Notes: generated from the sequence alone by a model not told the origin. A stretch of 64,000 nucleotides of DNA from Nannobrachium achirus (GCA_963921795.1 OY997651.1:53068018-53132017), one strand, 5' to 3'. Counted from the stretch's first letter, positions 34,240 to 47,162 are shown. A program made the numbers and translations.

Positions 34240-34414
34240 CCAGTCCTCTTTTGAACCCCATGGTGCGAGTTTCACTGCCAATACGTTGTTTGTAGAATAA
34301 CACTTCAACATGCTTAACATCGGCTTCTGATCTGCTACGTTGTCTATCTTCTAGTGATCTGCCGAGTCGTCTAGTTGTACGTGTGTTCCTCTGTGGCACT
34401 GGAATACCTGTGGC
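34240..34414 (-). CDS. Arginine-rich exon of unknown gene, unit 2
   Basis: 175 bp between acceptor TGTCGTTTCTTTAG and the strong donor ACTGG|GTAAGG. It reads ATGIPVPQRNTRTTRRLGRS, then LEDRQRSRSEADVKHVEV and LFYKQRIGSETRTMGFKRGL, ending in phase 1, which fits 33825-34162. Basic character suggests nucleic-acid contact (inference). No family was recognised. Confidence 0.45.
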
Positions 34415-35381
34415 CTAAAGAAACGACAACACAAAAAGGACAGTTGTTTAAGTAACATTGTTAATGATCAATGGGTTTCAATTAGTACAGTGTTTTCTGA
34501 ATTTTCTAAAAAATAAAGAAAAAAAAGTGCTTGTCTCAAATCCAAAGAAACAATCCTTTAATCGTTGTTCAAGTTTCAGCTTTAGATTCTTCATTAGATT
34601 GAATAACCTCACAGACAGTTTTCTCATTCCCCTCAACGTTAAGCACAGCATCATAAAATAACTTTAGGCTATTATTCAAAAACGCAATGTATGCCTGCAG
34701 TTAACATGGCACTCCCTTGCCATCCTCATCATCACGAAACAACTTCCATAGAGCTGATGCCACCGTGTTGGTACGTGCCGGTGAAGTGTCATGTATTCCT
34801 CGTCCATAAAATCTAAAATGTCTTTCAATTCTTGGGTTCGTTTTGAGGATATTGAAAAGTGGCTGAATATTTTCGTGACTGCAGTCTCAACAGCAGGTGG
34901 CAGCAGTCACAGCAGGTGGTTGAATGCTTCCAAAAATCTATAAGCATTCGCATTTGTCAAAAAACATCTTTGTAGTTTCTTATAATGTGCATTTGTTATA
35001 TTCTGTATTATATAGTATATCTTTTATTTATTTTCTCCCATTTCGCTCATCTCCGACTTCCCGTCTTCTCCTGTCATGGCCATCCTGTCATGGCCATGGG
35101 TCCTGTCAGATCGTGTATAAAGACAGATTTAGACAGATACACGTTCAGATATAGGCCTACCATCATTACATGAGCAAACCAAATCGTTAGTAACCTGTCC
35201 ATATTGTCCATTCATTGAAAACTAAGGACTGCCCACGTAAACACGACCGTAAAATTACTTATTTGGAATGTCCCATGGTGTTTAACTGTACTCGCACTAG
35301 TCTGTACTACAGTATTGACTATACTTGTACTGGTGTCCATTTTTGTCTAATAAAATATTCATTCATTCAATCAATCAATCT

Positions 35382-35603
35382 TTAGTATACACTTGCCATC
35401 GTTAAACAGACTTGCACAAGTGATGCACGGCTTTGGTTTCGCATCTTCTTCCTGAAGTTTCTTTTTCTTTGCCAGGAGTTCGTTATTCTTTTTCCAGGCA
35501 TCTCTGAGTTTTGCCTATTTCTCTCCTCTCTTCCTCCAGTTTTACGTTTAGGCCTATAATCCAATGTATAGTATAGCACCAACATATCGGAGACTTTTAT
35601 CAT
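35382..35603 (-). CDS. Coiled-coil-like exon candidate, unit 2
   Basis: One minus-strand frame reads AKLRDAWKKNNELLAKKKKL, then QEEDAKPKPCITCASLFNDG. A similar motif (KKRNNLLAGQL, STCEKCQSFLDEGKG) is present in the diverged right flank at 51478-51843, which supports it being real coding sequence. Coiled coils often precede BEN domains. Exon limits are unclear. Confidence 0.35.
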   Translation of the reverse strand: MIKVSDMLVLYYTLDYRPKRKTGGREERNRQNSEMPGKRITNSWQRKRNFRKKMRNQSRASLVQVCLTMASVY

Positions 35604-36168
35604 TTGCTTATTACAGGTGCAATCATATCATATGTGTCCTAGCTTTTTGAGCGGTGGTCACACCGTCTCCATAGCGTGGCCGTGTGTGTATCCGTCTATG
35701 TATGTGGGTCCGTATGTAGCCTAAGTACCCCTGGTGACCAGAGAGGTGCTGTTGAGTCTAGTCTGCCCTGAGCATCAACTGCAATACCAGTGGTGGCCTG
35801 AGTGACATGGATGGATGGATGGCTCTCTCTCTCACACGCAAGCAAGCACCCCCCCCTCCCCCCAAATTATATATATATATATATATTTTTTTAATATTTT
35901 TTATTATAATTATTATTATTATTATATATTTGTTTTGCTGTTGCGCAGCCTCCACGACCACCGCTCAGTTCACACGGGTGTGATTTTTTTTGTTAAGGCT
36001 GCCTTGTGAAACCAACCCACGGTACTGCCAAATAAAGGAACTTTACAACGAGCGAAAGCAAGCCGGCATGATGGGTTCAGTCACATCTTATATAAGACCA
36101 TAGAAAGAACTCTTTGGATAATTTTGTGGGTGGCTCTTAAAAGAGCCGTTTGGTTTGAATTTGCCTTC

Positions 36169-36393
36169 TCAGGGCCTAAAGAACTCAGCGTGCTCCCAGT
36201 CGATGTAGAAAGGTTCCCTAGGGCCACTTGCGTTCATTTTTCGATGATTTCGATAAAGCACCTCGTTGTCCCGTATCAGTTTTTTCATGCCTTCATACAG
36301 ATTAAGGAGACCTGGAATCCCACGGATCCCTCCTGGGCGGTCAGCGAGGCGTTGCCAAATTCTCTCCATTCTAGTCCACACCTTGTAGAACAC
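36169..36393 (-). CDS. Unrecognised open frame, unit 2
   Basis: Reads FYKVWTRMERIWQRLADRPG, then GMKKLIRDNEVLYRNHRKM, and ends PFYIDWEHAEFFRP. It is conserved in all four units, but the units are too young for that to show selection. No domain was recognised. Confidence 0.3.
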   Translation of the reverse strand: MFYKVWTRMERIWQRLADRPGGIRGIPGLLNLYEGMKKLIRDNEVLYRNHRKMNASGPREPFYIDWEHAEFFRP

Positions 36394-37049
36394 GGAGGAT
36401 AGCTTTCTCCATGCCGTCCATGGTTCCTGCTGGATGCCTCATACGATCAGCTGCTGCCTTTTATATCATATTACTTACATTTAACAGGCGTAACTCTTCA
36501 TTAATCTTTTCGCCTTCAGGCGAGGTGGCTCCGGGTATTTTTCATGGAGAGGTCATCTTTACTGTTTACACAAAGCGATGGCGAGCGCAACGCTGCTGCC
36601 ACCTCACATCATGACGTCACATTCTATTGTGTCCTCTCCATGCTGTCACTGGCCTGAGTGGCCTCACCAGAGCCGTCTCTTCTCCCCTCTGTTAGGCTGT
36701 CTTCTTAGGCGACAGGCACCAAGCAGTCTGCAGTGCCAGCAGGCACCAAGCTCTTGGCCATCTTCCTTTGCCGCTGCCATTTCCTCTTCTGGGTCCTCCA
36801 TATCGTCGGCCAGGGCTGTGTTACAAAATGTAGTGGAATCATTTTACATACGTTTATTGCAAAAATATTCAGATCTAGAGACATACAAGGGATCCTGATC
36901 CTAAGTAATCTTAAGGCCTGTCCATACTTTGACCGAAACCGCCGTTTTCGGTCAAAAGGTCCTTTTCAACTATAAAATGTAATTCCTCGAAAGTTCTGGA
37001 ATGCTTTTTCTCCGAACAATAGTTCTGAAATTTGCACTACGAGATGTTG

Positions 37050-37628
37050 TCACTCGCCGAAATCATGTTCGGTGAAACGGCAAACGTGATTGGTCGGTTG
37101 GATCCCCCCCCCAGCTACTGTACATGGAAAGGCTGGTGACGCGAGGCTACTGTGCATTTTAGCTTTTATTTTTGCTTTGCGACCCGCGAAAACTACTATA
37201 CTGTGTGTCGGTGCATGCTCAATGAGCGGCGCGACACGACGCAGAAGGACGAGAAGGTCGTCAAAACGACTGGCAGTCATTCTCATTATTTCAAAATGTG
37301 TCTCCTCGTCCATGCCCCTCTCATCCCCTGAACGAGAGTCTGATTAGCGGGCGGACATACCACCGAAGGCTAGATGTGCTCGCCTCAGCCGCACAAAGCA
37401 GGGCAAAATCCATCCAAAATCAACCTCCTCTGCCTCCGCTAACATTTCCTCCTCCATAACATAAACTCCACAATACGTGCCACCGCCTCCAACTTCCAAT
37501 GTGCCAAACCTATAGCTCAAAGTTGCAACAACAAAACACGACGTTCCTTCTGCTCCTACACAAACTGCTGCCTCTGTCCAGTGTCCTGTGCATACAAAGC
37601 CGCTGTTAGCTGCTAACCAGTGTTTCAT
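37050..37628 (-). pseudogene. Harbinger transposase N-terminal fragment, unit 2
   Basis: As at 30966-31532. Confidence 0.55.
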
Positions 37629-38050
37629 GTTATATAATGTTATATAAAGTGAAGGGATTTTTATTAAAGTACATGTTACTTACGCCTCTGGAGGACTTGC
37701 CACATGGTCGCCATGATCGTCGTGAATGCCATGCCTGTGTACACTGGAGTGCTGCTGTCATGTACGTCCGGGTGGTCGGTGGGAACTGGTGCACGATACT
37801 GAAACGGGCATTTGCCAGGTCTTTCCCCACGTTGTTAGCCTCCAAGGTAGTCTTAAAATGCTGTAAGTATTCATCTGCAGTCAAAAACATACATGGATAA
37901 AGCATATCCAAAACACAATTACTTTCGCAAGGCACTGTACATCCAGTATACCAAGATTAAAAAGAGTAAAAAAAGTTAATAATAAAGTTTCTCACACTCG
38001 ATAGATAGCTTTAATGTAAAAATGTGATTTAGTCACATAATGTCATTTAC

Positions 38051-38185
38051 CATCAAGCCAGGCTAGATGTGCCCTCAAAGGATCGGCTGTTATGTCCTGA
38101 AAGGCCCTGCATGTCAGTCCTAACTGCAAGTAGGCCAGGTCTCCTTCCAACAACACTACTTCCAGCAGCACCTTCTCCAGGATCT
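38051..38185 (-). CDS. F-box-like exon, unit 3
   Basis: Identical in reading to the unit 2 copy; the following exon is truncated at the 37807 joint. Confidence 0.5.
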
Positions 38186-39628
38186 CTGGTTGGAAATAAA
38201 AGGCAACCATTTCTTTTAACCTGTTGATCAATATCAATTGTAAATAATCATCGATTCTTTCAATTCGTGCAATTACCTGTAACATTTTCGGTGTGTTGGG
38301 TGCCTTTCGGGGAACATATTTTCTTTTTTTACCAGTACCACAGTGGAACTATGGCTAAGTATTGACGTGTACAACTTAACTGTGAATATGTGAAATTATA
38401 TGTTAAGAGGTGGTGCCATAGTTTTGTACTTTTTCTGTTGTTCATGTGTCTATGAGGTTCACAGTACTTCATTAGATCTCCTGGTGTGGTTGTTATGAGC
38501 AATTATGTATTCTCTCTGTATTTGAGGTTTCTACCTGGAGTCTCTCTATAGATTTTCTCTCGCTCTCTCCACTTCTTTCTCTGCTGTGTCTCTCTCTCTT
38601 GCTGTGCATCTCTCTCGCACCATCACCATCCCTATACCCTTTCTGATGCCGTCTCTTCCTCTCTCTCTCTCTCTCCCACTCTCCCAGTCTCTCTCTCACT
38701 CTCATGCCCACACTCAGTCTCTCACCCACACATACACATACACACAAACAAACAGAAAACAGCAATAGCGCTGCAGTCAAAAGGCTGAAAGTGGATAAAT
38801 GCACAGTAGTTATCCCGTTCGCCCCAACGGCTCTGAACTGGTTATGATGCGGGACGGTATAGTCTCAGTAATTGCTGCGTGGGGGTGAGCGGTAGGCCGG
38901 TCGGCGCCTGTAAGCGCCATAGCGTGGGGCTCATGGGTTCAGCGTTATGCGGGACAGTGGGAAGCGTGTCGCGGGGTCCGGGGGAAGTGCGGGTGGGTGG
39001 AGTCGAGGCCTTTCTGGCTGTCCCAAGGCGGATCCGGCAGAGAGAGAGAGAGAGAGAGGTGGTTAGAAAGAGTGAGATTAACTGACAATACAAGCATATT
39101 CTGTCTGACTGGTTCCACGGCAATATGTAGTGGAGGTTCATCTCTCTCTCAGCTAGTAAGTAACTAAGTACATTTAAGTACATTTATTAAGTACAATGTT
39201 TTCCAATACTTTCACTTTTATTTCCAATAGATTTACTTTTACCCTACGACAACTACAACTACATTTACTACATAAACTACATTTATTTGAAAACTTTAGT
39301 TACTAGTTACTTTGCAGAAATATCGAGATCAGCAATATCGGGATCGGACCCCAAAAACGTGCTCGGACATCCCTAGCTGACATGGAACATGTTCATACCG
39401 CTTTCGCTGTCTTGCTCAGTTGCTCAGAGAACCCTAGCCCAAACCTGGCCGGTCAACCGCAGTCTGGAATCATCATTCAGGATATCACGAGGTTCGAGGC
39501 CCTTTCCACGTTCCTTGATGAAATAACGGGCCCAGGCACACGCATCCAATGTGTGCACATTCATAAACCAGCCACGCAACTCTTCTATGCGATCATCAAA
39601 GTCCATGTCCACCATCCTCTTTTTTTAC

Positions 39629-39778
39629 GTTGCAGCTCTTTCCCGTCAAGCTACTGGTTCCAAGGGTTTCTCTGCTGAACATGAGTGTCAGCAGACCATT
39701 TGTCAAACGGTGATGCTTCGAGTGGTCGATGTAGCGGAGCGAAGTTTTGGGTACAAAGACCCCTCCTCCAATGTCAGT
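39629..39778 (-). CDS. BEN-domain-like exon, unit 3
   Basis: Same as 33533-33682, with acceptor and GTAAAA donor kept. Confidence 0.55.
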
Positions 39779-39833
39779 CTGGCAAAGAATACATAACATT
39801 GTGTACAGAATGAGTACAGACAGAATATAGAAC

Positions 39834-39835
<2 letters not shown>

Positions 39836-39914
<79 letters not shown>
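39836..39914. repeat. (GT)n microsatellite, unit 3
   Basis: Positional equivalent of the runs in the other units. Confidence 0.95.
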
Positions 39915-39916
<2 letters not shown>

Positions 39917-39917
<1 letters not shown>

Positions 39918-40254
39918 TACATAGCAAGTCCTCCAGGTTGATGTCGATATATAGCGGTCATCTTAAATTCCTTCACTCCCTGTTTAAAACTGACAGACCA
40001 CGTGTCAGGCGAAGGAGGAACATAGACCTCTGCCATGGCGTAGAACACAGGGGTGTTGTGTGTCAGGTGAAATGATCCGTTCTGCTCACGTTCCCAGAAC
40101 ATTGTGGCAGTACCTCTGCCTCTTCTGTCCCTACCGGTTGTTCCTGTTAAGAATTGGTTGATAAACAATGTTGTCCCAAATGTTACCTTGCTGCCAGTTT
40201 GCCAGAACTTGTATGGAATCCAGTTAAACCACCTGCCACTACATCTGTAACTAC
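39917..40254 (-). CDS. Terminal exon of unknown gene, unit 3
   Basis: Intact copy of 33825-34162. Confidence 0.45.
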
Positions 40255-40331
40255 CTGACATGTGCAAACTGCATGAATACAAATGTCTGCAGATGAACTT
40301 TTGGTGTTCAGTGGATTTTCTGAAGCCTTAC

Positions 40332-40506
40332 CCAGTCCTCTTTTGAACCCCATGGTGCGAGTTTCACTGCCAATACGTTGTTTGTAGAATAACACTTCAA
40401 CATGCTTAACATCGGCTTCTGATCTGCTACGTTGTCTATCTTCTAGTGATCTGCCGAGTCGTCTAGTTGTACGTGTGTTCCTCTGTGGCACTGGAATACC
40501 TGTGGC
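40332..40506 (-). CDS. Arginine-rich exon, unit 3
   Basis: Intact copy of 34240-34414 with GTAAGG donor. Confidence 0.45.
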
Positions 40507-41473
40507 CTAAAGAAACGACAACACAAAAAGGACAGTTGTTTAAGTAACATTGTTAATGATCAATGGGTTTCAATTAGTACAGTGTTTTCTGAATTTTCTA
40601 AAAAATAAAGAAAAAAAAGTGCTTGTCTCAAATCCAAAGAAACAATCCTTTAATCGTTGTTCAAGTTTCAGCTTTAGATTCTTCATTAGATTGAATAACC
40701 TCACAGACAGTTTTCTCATTCCCCTCAACGTTAAGCACAGCATCATAAAATAACTTTAGGCTATTATTCAAAAACGCAATGTATGCCTGCAGTTAACATG
40801 GCACTCCCTTGCCATCCTCATCATCACGAAACAACTTCCATAGAGCTGATGCCACCGTGTTGGTACGTGCCGGTGAAGTGTCATGTATTCCTCGTCCATA
40901 AAATCTAAAATGTCTTTCAATTCTTGGGTTCGTTTTGAGGATATTGAAAAGTGGCTGAATATTTTCGTGACTGCAGTCTCAACAGCAGGTGGCAGCAGTC
41001 ACAGCAGGTGGTTGAATGCTTCCAAAAATCTATAAGCATTCGCATTTGTCAAAAAACATCTTTGTAGTTTCTTATAATGTGCATTTGTTATATTCTGTAT
41101 TATATAGTATATCTTTTATTTATTTTCTCCCATTTCGCTCATCTCCGACTTCCCGTCTTCTCCTGTCATGGCCATCCTGTCATGGCCATGGGTCCTGTCA
41201 GATCGTGTATAAAGACAGATTTAGACAGATACACGTTCAGATATAGGCCTACCATCATTACATGAGCAAACCAAATCGTTAGTAACCTGTCCATATTGTC
41301 CATTCATTGAAAACTAAGGACTGCCCACGTAAACACGACCGTAAAATTACTTATTTGGAATGTCCCATGGTGTTTAACTGTACTCGCACTAGTCTGTACT
41401 ACAGTATTGACTATACTTGTACTGGTGTCCATTTTTGTCTAATAAAATATTCATTCATTCAATCAATCAATCT

Positions 41474-41695
41474 TTAGTATACACTTGCCATCGTTAAACA
41501 GACTTGCACAAGTGATGCACGGCTTTGGTTTCGCATCTTCTTCCTGAAGTTTCTTTTTCTTTGCCAGGAGTTCGTTATTCTTTTTCCAGGCATCTCTGAG
41601 TTTTGCCTATTTCTCTCCTCTCTTCCTCCAGTTTTACGTTTAGGCCTATAATCCAATGTATAGTATAGCACCAACATATCGGAGACTTTTATCAT
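41474..41695 (-). CDS. Coiled-coil-like exon candidate, unit 3
   Basis: Copy of 35382-35603. Confidence 0.3.
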   Translation of the reverse strand: MIKVSDMLVLYYTLDYRPKRKTGGREERNRQNSEMPGKRITNSWQRKRNFRKKMRNQSRASLVQVCLTMASVY

Positions 41696-42260
41696 TTGCT
41701 TATTACAGGTGCAATCATATCATATGTGTCCTAGCTTTTTGAGCGGTGGTCACACCGTCTCCATAGCGTGGCCGTGTGTGTATCCGTCTATGTATGTGGG
41801 TCCGTATGTAGCCTAAGTACCCCTGGTGACCAGAGAGGTGCTGTTGAGTCTAGTCTGCCCTGAGCATCAACTGCAATACCAGTGGTGGCCTGAGTGACAT
41901 GGATGGATGGATGGCTCTCTCTCTCACACGCAAGCAAGCACCCCCCCCTCCCCCCAAATTATATATATATATATATATTTTTTTAATATTTTTTATTATA
42001 ATTATTATTATTATTATATATTTGTTTTGCTGTTGCGCAGCCTCCACGACCACCGCTCAGTTCACACGGGTGTGATTTTTTTTGTTAAGGCTGCCTTGTG
42101 AAACCAACCCACGGTACTGCCAAATAAAGGAACTTTACAACGAGCGAAAGCAAGCCGGCATGATGGGTTCAGTCACATCTTATATAAGACCATAGAAAGA
42201 ACTCTTTGGATAATTTTGTGGGTGGCTCTTAAAAGAGCCGTTTGGTTTGAATTTGCCTTC

Positions 42261-42485
42261 TCAGGGCCTAAAGAACTCAGCGTGCTCCCAGTCGATGTAG
42301 AAAGGTTCCCTAGGGCCACTTGCGTTCATTTTTCGATGATTTCGATAAAGCACCTCGTTGTCCCGTATCAGTTTTTTCATGCCTTCATACAGATTAAGGA
42401 GACCTGGAATCCCACGGATCCCTCCTGGGCGGTCAGCGAGGCGTTGCCAAATTCTCTCCATTCTAGTCCACACCTTGTAGAACAC
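42261..42485 (-). CDS. Unrecognised open frame, unit 3
   Basis: Copy of 36169-36393. Confidence 0.3.
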   Translation of the reverse strand: MFYKVWTRMERIWQRLADRPGGIRGIPGLLNLYEGMKKLIRDNEVLYRNHRKMNASGPREPFYIDWEHAEFFRP

Positions 42486-43141
42486 GGAGGATAGCTTTCT
42501 CCATGCCGTCCATGGTTCCTGCTGGATGCCTCATACGATCAGCTGCTGCCTTTTATATCATATTACTTACATTTAACAGGCGTAACTCTTCATTAATCTT
42601 TTCGCCTTCAGGCGAGGTGGCTCCGGGTATTTTTCATGGAGAGGTCATCTTTACTGTTTACACAAAGCGATGGCGAGCGCAACGCTGCTGCCACCTCACA
42701 TCATGACGTCACATTCTATTGTGTCCTCTCCATGCTGTCACTGGCCTGAGTGGCCTCACCAGAGCCGTCTCTTCTCCCCTCTGTTAGGCTGTCTTCTTAG
42801 GCGACAGGCACCAAGCAGTCTGCAGTGCCAGCAGGCACCAAGCTCTTGGCCATCTTCCTTTGCCGCTGCCATTTCCTCTTCTGGGTCCTCCATATCGTCG
42901 GCCAGGGCTGTGTTACAAAATGTAGTGGAATCATTTTACATACGTTTATTGCAAAAATATTCAGATCTAGAGACATACAAGGGATCCTGATCCTAAGTAA
43001 TCTTAAGGCCTGTCCATACTTTGACCGAAACCGCCGTTTTCGGTCAAAAGGTCCTTTTCAACTATAAAATGTAATTCCTCGAAAGTTCTGGAATGCTTTT
43101 TCTCCGAACAATAGTTCTGAAATTTGCACTACGAGATGTTG

Positions 43142-43720
43142 TCACTCGCCGAAATCATGTTCGGTGAAACGGCAAACGTGATTGGTCGGTTGGATCCCCC
43201 CCCCAGCTACTGTACATGGAAAGGCTGGTGACGCGAGGCTACTGTGCATTTTAGCTTTTATTTTTGCTTTGCGACCCGCGAAAACTACTATACTGTGTGT
43301 CGGTGCATGCTCAATGAGCGGCGCGACACGACGCAGAAGGACGAGAAGGTCGTCAAAACGACTGGCAGTCATTCTCATTATTTCAAAATGTGTCTCCTCG
43401 TCCATGCCCCTCTCATCCCCTGAACGAGAGTCTGATTAGCGGGCGGACATACCACCGAAGGCTAGATGTGCTCGCCTCAGCCGCACAAAGCAGGGCAAAA
43501 TCCATCCAAAATCAACCTCCTCTGCCTCCGCTAACATTTCCTCCTCCATAACATAAACTCCACAATACGTGCCACCGCCTCCAACTTCCAACGTGCCAAA
43601 CCTATAGCTCAAAGTTGCAACAACAAAACACGACGTTCCTTCTGCTCCTACACAAACTGCTGCCTCTGTCCAGTGTCCTGTGCATACAAAGCCGCTGTTA
43701 GCTGCTAACCAGTGTTTCAT
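43142..43720 (-). pseudogene. Harbinger transposase N-terminal fragment, unit 3
   Basis: Copy of 37050-37628. Confidence 0.55.
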
Positions 43721-44142
43721 GTTATATAATGTTATATAAAGTGAAGGGTTTTTTATTAAAGTACATGTTACTTACGCCTCTGGAGGACTTGCCACATGGT
43801 CGCCATGATCGTCGTGAATGCCATGCCTGTGTACACTGGAGTGCTGCTGTCATGTACGTCCGGGTGGTCGGTGGGAACTGGTGCACGATACTGAAACGGG
43901 CATTTGCCAGGTCTTTCCCCACGTTGTTAGCCTCCAAGGTAGTCTTAAAATGCTGTAAGTATTCATCTGCAGTCAAAAACATACATGGATAAAGCATATC
44001 CAAAACACAATTACTTTCGCAAGGCACTGTACATCCAGTATACCAAGATTAAAAAGAGTAAAAAAAGTTAATAATAAAGTTTCTCACACTCGATAGATAG
44101 CTTTAATGTAAAAATGTGATTTAGTCACATAATGTCATTTAC

Positions 44143-44277
44143 CATCAAGCCAGGCTAGATGTGCCCTCAAAGGATCGGCTGTTATGTCCTGAAAGGCCCT
44201 GCATGTCAGTCCTAACTGCAAGTAGGCCAGGTCTCCTTCCAACAACACTACTTCCAGCAGCACCTTCTCCAGGATCT
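44143..44277 (-). CDS. F-box-like exon, unit 4
   Basis: Same reading as units 2 and 3. Confidence 0.5.
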
Positions 44278-45717
44278 CTGGTTGGAAATAAAAGGCAACC
44301 ATTTCTTTTAACCTGTTGATCAATATCAATTGTAAATAATCATCGATTCTTTCAATTCGTGCAATTACCTGTAACATTTTCGGTGTGTTGGGTGCCTTTC
44401 GGGGAACATATTTTCTTTTTTTACCAGTACCACAGTGGAACTATGGCTAAGTATTGACGTGTACAACTTAACTGTGAATATGTGAAATTATATGTTAAGA
44501 GGTGGTGCCATAGTTTTGTACTTTTTCTGTTGTTCATGTGTCTATGAGGTTCACAGTACTTCATTAGATCTCCTGGTGTGGTTGTTATGAGCAGTTATGT
44601 ATTCTCTCTGTATTTGAGGTTTCTACCTGGAGTCTCTCTCTTGCTCTCTCCACTTCTTTCTCTGCTGTGTCTCTCTCTCTTGCTGTGCATCTCTCTCGCA
44701 CCATCACCATCCCTATACCCTTTCTGATGCCGTCTCTTCCTCTCTCTCTCTCTCTCCCACTCTCCCAGTCTCTCTCTCACTCTCATGCCCACACTCAGTC
44801 TCTCACCCACACATACACATACACATACACACAAACAAACAGAAAACAGCAATAGCGCTGCAGTCAAAAGGCTGAACGTGGATAAATGCACAGTAGTTAT
44901 CCCGTTCGCCCCAACGGCTCTGAACTGGTTATGATGCGGGACGGTATAGTCCCAGTAATTGCTGCGTGGGGGTGAGCGGTAGGCCGGTCGGCGCCTGTAA
45001 GCGCCATAGCGTGGGGCTCATGGGTTCAGCGTTATGCGGGACAGTGGGAAGCGTGTCGCGGGGTCCGGGGGAAGTGCGGGTGGGTGGAGTCGAGGCCTTT
45101 CTGGCTGTCCCAAGGCGGATCCGGCAGAGAGAGAGAGAGAGAGAGAGGTGGTTAGAAAGAGTGAGATTAACTGACAATACAAGCATATTCTGTCTGACTG
45201 GTTCCACGGCAATATGTAGTGGAGGTTCATCTCTCTCTCAGCTAGTAAGTAACTAAGTACATTTAAGTACATTTATTAAGTACAATGTTTTCCAATACTT
45301 TCACTTTTATTTCCAATAGATTTACTTTTACCCTACGACAACTACAACTACATTTACTACATAAACTACATTTATTTGAAAACTTTAGTTACTAGTTACT
45401 TTGCAGAAATATCGAGATCAGCAATATCGGGATCGGACCCCAAAAACGTGCTCGGACATCCCTAGCTGACATGGAACATGTTCATACCGCTTTCGCTGTC
45501 TTGCTCAGTTGCTCAGAGAACCCTAGCCCAAACCTGGCCGGTCAACCGCAGTCTGGAATCATCATTCAGGATATCACGAGGTTCGAGGCCCTTTCCACGT
45601 TCCTTGATGAAATAACGGGCCCAGGCACACGCATCCAATGTGTGCACATTCATAAACCAGCCACGCAACTCTTCTATGCGATCATCAAAGTCCATGTCCA
45701 CCATCCTCTTTTTTTAC

Positions 45718-45867
45718 GTTGCAGCTCTTTCCCGTCAAGCTACTGGTTCCAAGGGTTTCTCTGCTGAGCATGAGTGTCAGCAGACCATTTGTCAAACGGT
45801 GATGCTTCGAGTGGTCGATGTAGCGGAGCGAAGTTTTGGGTACAAAGACCCCTCCTCCAATGTCAGT
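45718..45867 (-). CDS. BEN-domain-like exon, unit 4
   Basis: Same as 33533-33682 with one substitution (LTLMLSRE for LTLMFSRE). Confidence 0.5.
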
Positions 45868-45922
45868 CTGGCAAAGAATACATAACATTGTGTACAGAAC
45901 GAGTACAGACAGAATATAGAAC

Positions 45923-45925
<3 letters not shown>

Positions 45926-45987
<62 letters not shown>
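45926..45987. repeat. (GT)n microsatellite, unit 4
   Basis: The shortest of the four equivalent runs. Confidence 0.95.
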
Positions 45988-45989
<2 letters not shown>

Positions 45990-45990
<1 letters not shown>

Positions 45991-46327
45991 TACATAGCAA
46001 GTCCTCCAGGTTGATGTCGATATATAGCGGTCATCTTAAATTCCTTCACTCCCTGTTTAAAACTGACAGACCACGTGTCAGGCGAAGGAGGAACATAGAC
46101 CTCTGCCATGGCGTAGAACACAGGGGTGTTGTGTGTCAGGTGAAATGATCCGTTCTGCTCACGTTCCCAGAACATTGTGGCAGTACCTCTGCCTCTTCTG
46201 TCCCTACCGGTTGTTCCTGTTAAGAATTGGTTGATAAACAATGTTGTCCCAAATGTTACCTTGCTGCCAGTTTGCCAGAACTTGTATGGAATCCAGTTAA
46301 ACCACCTGCCACTACATCTGTAACTAC
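45990..46327 (-). CDS. Terminal exon of unknown gene, unit 4
   Basis: Open copy of 33825-34162. Confidence 0.4.
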
Positions 46328-46405
46328 CTGACATGTGCAAACTGCATGAATACAAATGTCTGCAGATGAGCTTTTGGTGTTCAGTGGATTTTCTGAAGCC
46401 TTAGA

Positions 46406-46580
46406 CCAGTCCTCTTTTGAACCCCATGGTGCGAGTTTCACTGCCAATACGTTGTTTGTAGAATAAAACTTCAACATGCTTAACATCGGCTTCTGATCTG
46501 CTACGTTGTCTATCTTCTAGTGATCTGCCGAGTCGTCTAGTTGTACGTGTGTTCCTCTGTGGCACTGGAATACCTGTGGC
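46406..46580 (-). pseudogene. Arginine-rich exon with broken donor, unit 4
   Basis: The donor that reads GTAAGG in units 1-3 is changed (minus strand ACTGGTCTAAGG), removing the canonical splice site, so this copy probably cannot splice normally. Confidence 0.45.
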
Positions 46581-47162
46581 CTAAAGAAACGACAACACAA
46601 AAAGGACAGTTGTTTAAGTAACATTGTTAATGACCAATGGGTGTCAATTAGTACAGTGCTTTCTGAATTTTCTAAAAAAAAAAGAAAAAAAAGTGCTTGT
46701 CTCAAATCCAAAGAAACGATCCTTTAATCGTTGTTCAAGTTTCAGCTTTAGATTCTTCATTAGATTGAATAACCTCACAGACAGTTTTCTCATTCCCCTC
46801 AACGTTAAGCACAGCATCATAAAATAACTTTAGGCTATTATTCAAAAACGCAATGTATGCCTGCAGTTAACATGGCACTCCCTTGCCATCCTCATCATCA
46901 CGAAACAACTTCCACCGTGTTGGTACGTGCCGGTGAAGTGTCATGTATTCCTCGTCCATAAAATCTAAAATGTCTTTCAATTCTTGGGTTCGTTTTGAGG
47001 ATATTGAAAAGTGGCTGAATATTTTCGTGACTGCAGTCTCAACAGCAGGTGGCAGCAGTCACAGCAGGTGGTTGAATGCTTCCAAAAATCTATAAGCATT
47101 CGCATTTGTCAAAAAACATCTTTGTAGTTTCTTATAATGTGCATTTGTTATATTCTGTATTA

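Larger units (their letters stand above)
31711..37806. repeat. Tandem array unit 2 (6096 bp)
   Basis: Second direct repeat, from GGCATTTGCC to CTGAAACG, joined head to tail. It is almost identical to unit 3 and free of the large insertions seen in units 1 and 4. It serves as the reference for the exons described below. Confidence 0.97.
37807..43898. repeat. Tandem array unit 3 (6092 bp)
   Basis: Third direct repeat, nearly identical to unit 2. The most obvious difference is the (GT)n length. The two share private variants such as GTTCGTTATTC and GAGAGGTCATC that units 1 and 4 lack. Confidence 0.97.

Noticed and set aside
36936-36975. GACCGAAACCGCC / TTTTCGGTCAAAAGG inverted repeat in the units as a terminator or promoter
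   Set aside because: Short imperfect palindrome in all units; it may be a transposon end, with no evidence for a regulatory role.
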